From NCBI GenBank assembly GCA_002501855.1, contig DAOM01000064.1, positions 1-7,368 of the forward strand: a DNA stretch of 7,368 nucleotides. Direction: 5' to 3'. The position numbers and the translations under genes are program-made. Under the pieces are notes generated by a model that saw only the letters and a list, made by a program, of their open reading frames with translations, was not told where the DNA came from and searched no databases. Source of the DNA: Candidatus Nitrosopolaris nunavutensis. GTDB lineage: Archaea > Thermoproteota > Nitrososphaeria > Nitrososphaerales > Nitrososphaeraceae. Below, piece by piece: positions 5,241 to 7,368 of the stretch; position 1 is the stretch's first letter; the number at the start of each line of letters is the position of its first letter.

Positions 5241-5420
5241 AACAGATAGGAGCGCCAACACCGACTGGATTGTCAAGTTGGTAACAAGAGTCGCCGCAAA
5301 CAAAGTTGTTGTAAGAATTGCAATAACACTATAGGTATTGAAGGATAATAATTCTCCACAAACCTTTTGTTATCGCGCCATAACAGGCGGTACGTATGTT
5401 TGAAGTTGATTAAACTGCAT
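5232..5420 (-). pseudogene. Membrane-segment remnant interrupted by a stop codon
   Basis: On the minus strand, ATG at 5420 opens M-Q-F-N-Q-L-Q-T-Y-V-P-P-V-M-A-R, then TAA (5372-5370). In the same phase follow 45 codons, K-V-C-G-E-L-L-S-F-N-T-Y-S-V-I-A-I-L and then a Thr/Leu/Ala-rich hydrophobic stretch long enough to cross a membrane, stopping at 5234-5232. Together this would be a roughly 61-residue protein with one or two helices and one nonsense codon. No family is recognised. The plus strand over the same bases also reads open for about 30 codons, so chance is not excluded. Confidence 0.25.
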
Positions 5421-5456
5421 ATACGATGTCTCTTAATTGACCTGTCTAAAATTTAA

Positions 5457-5631
5457 ATGCCTTGTACTGCAGAAGGACAACTAAATCCCTTCTGGTACTG
5501 AGCAGTCAGCAATCAAAAATAAATGGAAATGTAATGTCTGTGGTAAGATATTTGTTAGTCTGTATATATTGAATTATCATAAACTATTAGAACATAGTGA
5601 ATCTAAGAGACCACCAATGGGCGTTGCCTAA
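5457..5631 (+). pseudogene. Single C2H2 zinc finger gene with a one-base frameshift
   Basis: The finger itself is perfect: W-K-C-N-V-C-G-K-I-F, then L-N-Y-H-K-L-L-E-H, giving C-x2-C-x12-H-x4-H. It is followed by S-E-S-K-R-P-P-M-G-V-A and TAA at 5629-5631. Its frame has no start codon, because it is closed by a TAA 12 codons before the finger. In the neighbouring frame, ATG at 5457 reads M-P-C-T-A-E-G-Q-L-N-P and would join the finger frame exactly if one C of the CCC run at 5487-5489 were removed. That gives a 57-residue protein of the family's usual size, with ligands at about 25, 28, 41 and 46. Either a recent frameshift killed an otherwise sound gene, or the run was misread during sequencing. 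The 3' end overlaps a minus-strand fragment by 29 bases. Confidence 0.6.
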
Positions 5632-5782
5632 CCCTCAAGTCAACTCCAAAGATCAGACTCGTTCCTGACATGACTTCATCTAAAAAATCAGGAAGCGTGC
5701 TCTGCTTTAGACCTGACTCATTAGTGAGATTATGTATATTAGAGAGAACGCTTCTAAAAGGATTATCAAAAGCATAGGCATT
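5603..5782 (-). pseudogene. Headless unidentified protein fragment
   Basis: A minus-strand frame of 59 codons has very protein-like text: A-Y-A-F-D-N-P-F-R-S-V-L-S-N-I-H-N-L, then L-P-D-F-L-D-E-V-M-S-G-T-S-L-I-F-G-V-D-L-R. It has no start codon near its 5' end; the first Met is about residue 38. It is closed by TAA at 5785-5783 and ends at TAG 5605-5603, antisense to the tail of the zinc finger frame. I do not recognise it. It looks like the remainder of a gene whose front has been replaced or has decayed. It lies directly upstream of, and divergent from, the gene at 5815. Confidence 0.4.
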
Positions 5783-5783
5783 T

Positions 5784-5797
5784 TAAGCATTTATGTA
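5784..5797 (+). promoter_or_regulatory. Probable TATA region of the 5815 gene
   Basis: TAAGCATTTATGTA lies about 20-31 bases before the ATG at 5815. TTTATG within it is centred 23 bases upstream, compatible with a leaderless transcript starting at or near the ATG. Confidence 0.35.
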
Positions 5798-5814
5798 ATG
5801 AGGTCATAAAAGCA

Positions 5815-6204
5815 ATGATCATAAGGTTAGATCTATCTTTCCTCAGTGGAAACGTAAGATCCATAATAGTTAATTCTGAAGAGATTAAATCATTTTCCGT
5901 TGACTATACCACTAATCGTACCAATTCTGCTGTGGCAGATCAGCATGATCCTAATACAATTATTACTCTTGATTATAAGAAAGAGTCATTAGAAGATTTT
6001 AAGGTCATCTTACGAGACATACTCGCTAGAAACCATCTAGACAACTTTACAATAGCTGAAGATACAGAGGCTGAAAACACAGTTGCAATACTGAGAGAAG
6101 GGGATCTGGAACAATTCGGAATATATGTTTGCAAGCATTGTGGAACCACCTTTAAGAGCATTGATGAAAGAATTGTTCATGAAAGAATACACTATTTTGT
6201 ATGA
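5815..6204 (+). CDS. C2H2 zinc finger protein with an N-terminal domain (129 residues)
   Basis: ATG at 5815 gives 129 residues. Residues 1-100 form a mixed, acidic domain (M-I-I-R-L-D-L-S-F, then I-T-L-D-Y-K-K-E-S-L-E-D-F-K-V-I-L, then D-N-F-T-I-A-E-D-T-E-A-E-N) that looks like alternating strands and a helix. I cannot name it. The C-terminus is an intact finger: Y104-V-C106-K-H-C109-G-T-T-F113 and H122-E-R-I-H126-Y-F-V, that is C-x2-C-x12-H-x3-H, ending the protein. This is the largest intact finger protein of the window. The finger probably binds DNA or RNA while the front domain may bind a partner or dimerise (inference). It is preceded by a TATA-like element. The only good start is this ATG. 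Codon use looks coding throughout. Confidence 0.75.
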   Translation: MIIRLDLSFLSGNVRSIIVNSEEIKSFSVDYTTNRTNSAVADQHDPNTIITLDYKKESLEDFKVILRDILARNHLDNFTIAEDTEAENTVAILREGDLEQFGIYVCKHCGTTFKSIDERIVHERIHYFV

Positions 6205-6212
6205 TAGTAAAA

Positions 6213-6413
6213 TCAAACCCCTGCTGTCTGCCGAAGTCCTGGCAATCTCTGTCCATCCGCCAACTCTCTAGTTGTCTGTGCAATCAACAATTTTGACCCA
6301 TAAGCGACAAACAGAACAGGACGACCTCTAGCATATAGTAATGACCCCTATTATCATGAGATTTGGTAATATCTTTTCACAATATATCCACTTCTATTTC
6401 TGTTCGGTGCCAT
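6213..6413 (-). pseudogene. Frameshifted remnant of an unidentified gene
   Basis: The minus-strand frame from ATG 6413 reads M-A-P-N-R-N-R-S-G-Y-I-V-K-R-Y-Y-Q-I-S, then three consecutive stops (TGA, TAA, TAG). It resumes in the same phase as L-L-Y-A-R-G-R-P-V-L-F-V-A-Y-G-S-K-L-L-I, then Q-T-T-R-E-L-A-D-G-Q-R-L-P-G-L-R and TGA at 6215-6213. Over the stop cluster another frame reads S-H-D-N-R-G-H-Y-Y, which bridges the two parts, so two compensating indels are a plausible history. The second part looks strongly protein-like, but I cannot name the family. It lacks a start of its own. Confidence 0.4.
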
Positions 6414-6430
6414 CCTACTGCAATTAATAA

Positions 6431-6571
6431 ATGGCTCATCTTTATCATGTCTACTGCTGCGATTATAGCGATTGCAAGTCTGAAATTGTCAGTCTGAATT
6501 GTTTCATGATAATGCAGAATACGTCAACGACAAATACCGTAAGAGAAGAAAAAAATAACAACTCTAGTTGA
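6431..6571 (+). CDS. Small Cys-rich, zinc-finger-like protein (46 residues), possibly decayed
   Basis: ATG at 6431 gives M-A-H-L-Y-H-V-Y-C9-C10-D-Y-S13-D-C15-K-S-E-I-V-S-L, then a Thr/Asn-rich, partly charged tail. The pattern resembles a short finger type in which C-D-Y-C-D-Y/F-K-x-E-I-V-S-L is followed by a His-bearing helix. Here the expected second Cys is Ser13, Cys15 stands where an aromatic residue is usual, and the His positions are replaced by F-M-I-M. With this many deviations it may have lost metal binding, or Cys9/10/15/24 may form a different site. No convincing TATA box lies 26 bases upstream. The comparison is from memory of the family and should be treated as inference. Confidence 0.4.
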   Translation: MAHLYHVYCCDYSDCKSEIVSLNCFMIMQNTSTTNTVREEKNNNSS

Positions 6572-6583
6572 AATGAGAATAAT

Positions 6584-6721
6584 ATGTTAATAAAAGTACA
6601 AAATCCATGTCTATGTGGTTGTAATCAACTTGTCGACATATATGATAAGAGAAACAGAAGACGATATTTTGTTAATGGATCACACGCTCCAAGAGAGGGA
6701 CTACGCCAGCATGCCAAATAA
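6584..6721 (+). CDS. Small protein with C-x-C-G-C zinc knuckle and R-R-R-Y-F motif
   Basis: ATG at 6584 gives 45 residues: N-P-C9-L-C11-G-C13-N-Q-L-V, then D-K-R-N-R-R-R-Y-F-V-N-G-S-H34 and R-E-G-L-R-Q-H-A-K. C-x-C-G-C followed by a basic R-x-R-Y/F turn and G-H/G-x-H is a recognised arrangement in small phage and prokaryotic proteins, often beside or inside HNH-type nuclease proteins. It is expected to bind zinc through the three Cys and a His. The usual G-H is G-S-H here, and the protein ends soon after, so it may be a truncated copy. It lies 12 bases after the Cys-rich frame at 6431-6571 and stops 17 bases short of the convergent gene's stop. A longer frame in another phase across the same DNA (6615-6869) lacks any motif. 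Confidence 0.5.
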   Translation: MLIKVQNPCLCGCNQLVDIYDKRNRRRYFVNGSHAPREGLRQHAK

Positions 6722-6738
6722 TGCAGCTGATGTTTCTT

Positions 6739-7368
6739 TTACAATCCAAGTTTTTTCTTCATCTTTGCGACAGGGAAGCAGGGCAGATCCTGCTTGGAAT
6801 TTCTTGCATCTGTGTTTTCAATGTCCTTCAGAAGTTCTATTAGCATACTTCTACCCTTGTCCGTTTTAGCTGCTTCTACTGGAGTCATGTTGTCAAGCGC
6901 AGGTATTTTCATGTAAAGCCAGTTTTCATAGTATTCTTTAAAGTAGTTATTAATTTGTTGTTTTACTTCATCAGGAAGTTCATCTTCAAAAACTAAATCA
7001 TCGTTGTACTCCTCATTCTCCTTCTCTTCACTTAGTCCAGGGTCATGTTTTTCATATTCAATCGAATAGTTCTGTCTATATGCAGCATTAGATGGCATCA
7101 ACTCGGAGTAACTATCGCCGAGGTGTATGAGATGTTTGCCGCCAACTACACGCAGGATTGTATCATTGCACTTTTTGAGTAGTCTGTCTGATAGGCATTC
7201 AACTATTAGTGTCTTTCCTGTTATTGATAGATTTCCAAGCACTCGATACTGCATATATTGTTCTTCTTTTTCGTTTTTATCTTTGCCTGTGATGTTTGAA
7301 TGCAACGAAGTATCTTTTTCCTCGTTAGGCGGCAACCAAAGGATGGTCCTGAAGGTCAGCTGTTCTGA
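6739..7368 (-). CDS. Partial protein with C-terminal domain resembling Xre/MbcA/ParS toxin-binding region
   Basis: The minus-strand frame is open from the right edge (L-T-F-R-T-I-L-W-L-P-P-N-E-E) to TAA at 6741-6739, so the 5' end is outside the window. The TTG at 7335 is not needed as a start. Counting from that TTG, residues 30-85 (V-L-G-N-L-S-I-T-G-K-T-L-I-V-E, then S-D-R-L-L-K) look like a small alpha/beta domain. Residues 103-123 are very acidic. Residues 128-172 contain W139, I144-P-A-L, T151-P-V-E-A and G161-R followed by an L-L helix. This pattern, W-x4-I-P-A-L-x3-T-P-x-E-A-x5-G-R, occurs at the C-terminus of SEC-C/YecA-like proteins and resembles the MbcA/ParS/Xre antitoxin C-terminal domain. 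A Lys-rich tail ends it. Function is unproven; nothing shows a toxin next to it within the window. Confidence 0.65.
   Translation of the reverse strand, partial: SEQLTFRTILWLPPNEEKDTSLHSNITGKDKNEKEEQYMQYRVLGNLSITGKTLIVECLSDRLLKKCNDTILRVVGGKHLIHLGDSYSELMPSNAAYRQNYSIEYEKHDPGLSEEKENEEYNDDLVFEDELPDEVKQQINNYFKEYYENWLYMKIPALDNMTPVEAAKTDKGRSMLIELLKDIENTDARNSKQDLPCFPVAKMKKKLGL

Noticed and set aside
6615..6869. 84-codon plus-strand frame
   Set aside because: It overlaps the C-x-C-G-C protein and the antitoxin-like gene in other phases and shows no motif; a shadow.
1..7368. CRISPR array or insertion sequence with transposase
   Set aside because: No regularly spaced repeats and no transposase or integrase motif were found on either strand.

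Overview
The window looks like an accessory, low-coding-density stretch of an ammonia-oxidising thaumarchaeon, most likely of the Nitrososphaera/Nitrosocosmicus group. The reasoning is as follows. A complete archaeal transcription factor B (TFB) gene is present. TATA-like boxes lie about 23-28 bases before start codons, which suggests leaderless messages. The DNA is AT-rich. There are many tiny proteins with a single C2H2 zinc finger, and these are expanded in that lineage. The assignment is an inference, because no rRNA, tRNA or ammonia-oxidation gene is present to confirm it.

Layout. Positions 1-389 (minus) hold a broken TenA (thiaminase II-like) fragment and a second remnant in another frame. 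Positions 390-661 have no convincing gene. Positions 662-2015 (plus) hold a small zinc finger reading frame with two of its four metal ligands lost, followed by a 354-residue protein with four membrane segments. The spacing and frames suggest one original gene split by a frameshift and a TAG stop. Positions 2016-2634 carry a 17-base direct repeat, a 43-codon reading frame and a perfect 16-base palindrome, and are otherwise empty. At 2635-3060 a 36-residue intact zinc finger gene (minus) and an 82-residue protein with an H-x3-C-x2-C motif (plus) diverge from a short AT-rich promoter region. Positions 3061-3469 hold decayed finger remnants. The TFB gene is at 3470-4393 (minus). Positions 4394-5456 contain only doubtful or broken reading frames. 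Positions 5457-6204 (plus) hold a zinc finger gene broken by one base, then an intact 129-residue zinc finger protein. Positions 6205-6571 hold a minus-strand remnant and a small Cys-rich protein. At 6584-6721 (plus) a 45-residue protein with a C-x-C-G-C motif converges on the 3' end of a partial gene (6739-7368, minus). That gene's C-terminus resembles the toxin-binding domain of Xre/MbcA/ParS-type antitoxins.

How it fits together. There is no metabolic operon. The recurring theme is transcription and nucleic-acid binding: one TFB plus at least six small zinc-binding or former zinc-binding proteins, on both strands and in different states of decay. The most economical reading is a region where single-finger genes and other short genes are repeatedly inserted or duplicated and then lost. 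A cluster of co-acting small regulators next to a TFB paralogue is possible but not shown.
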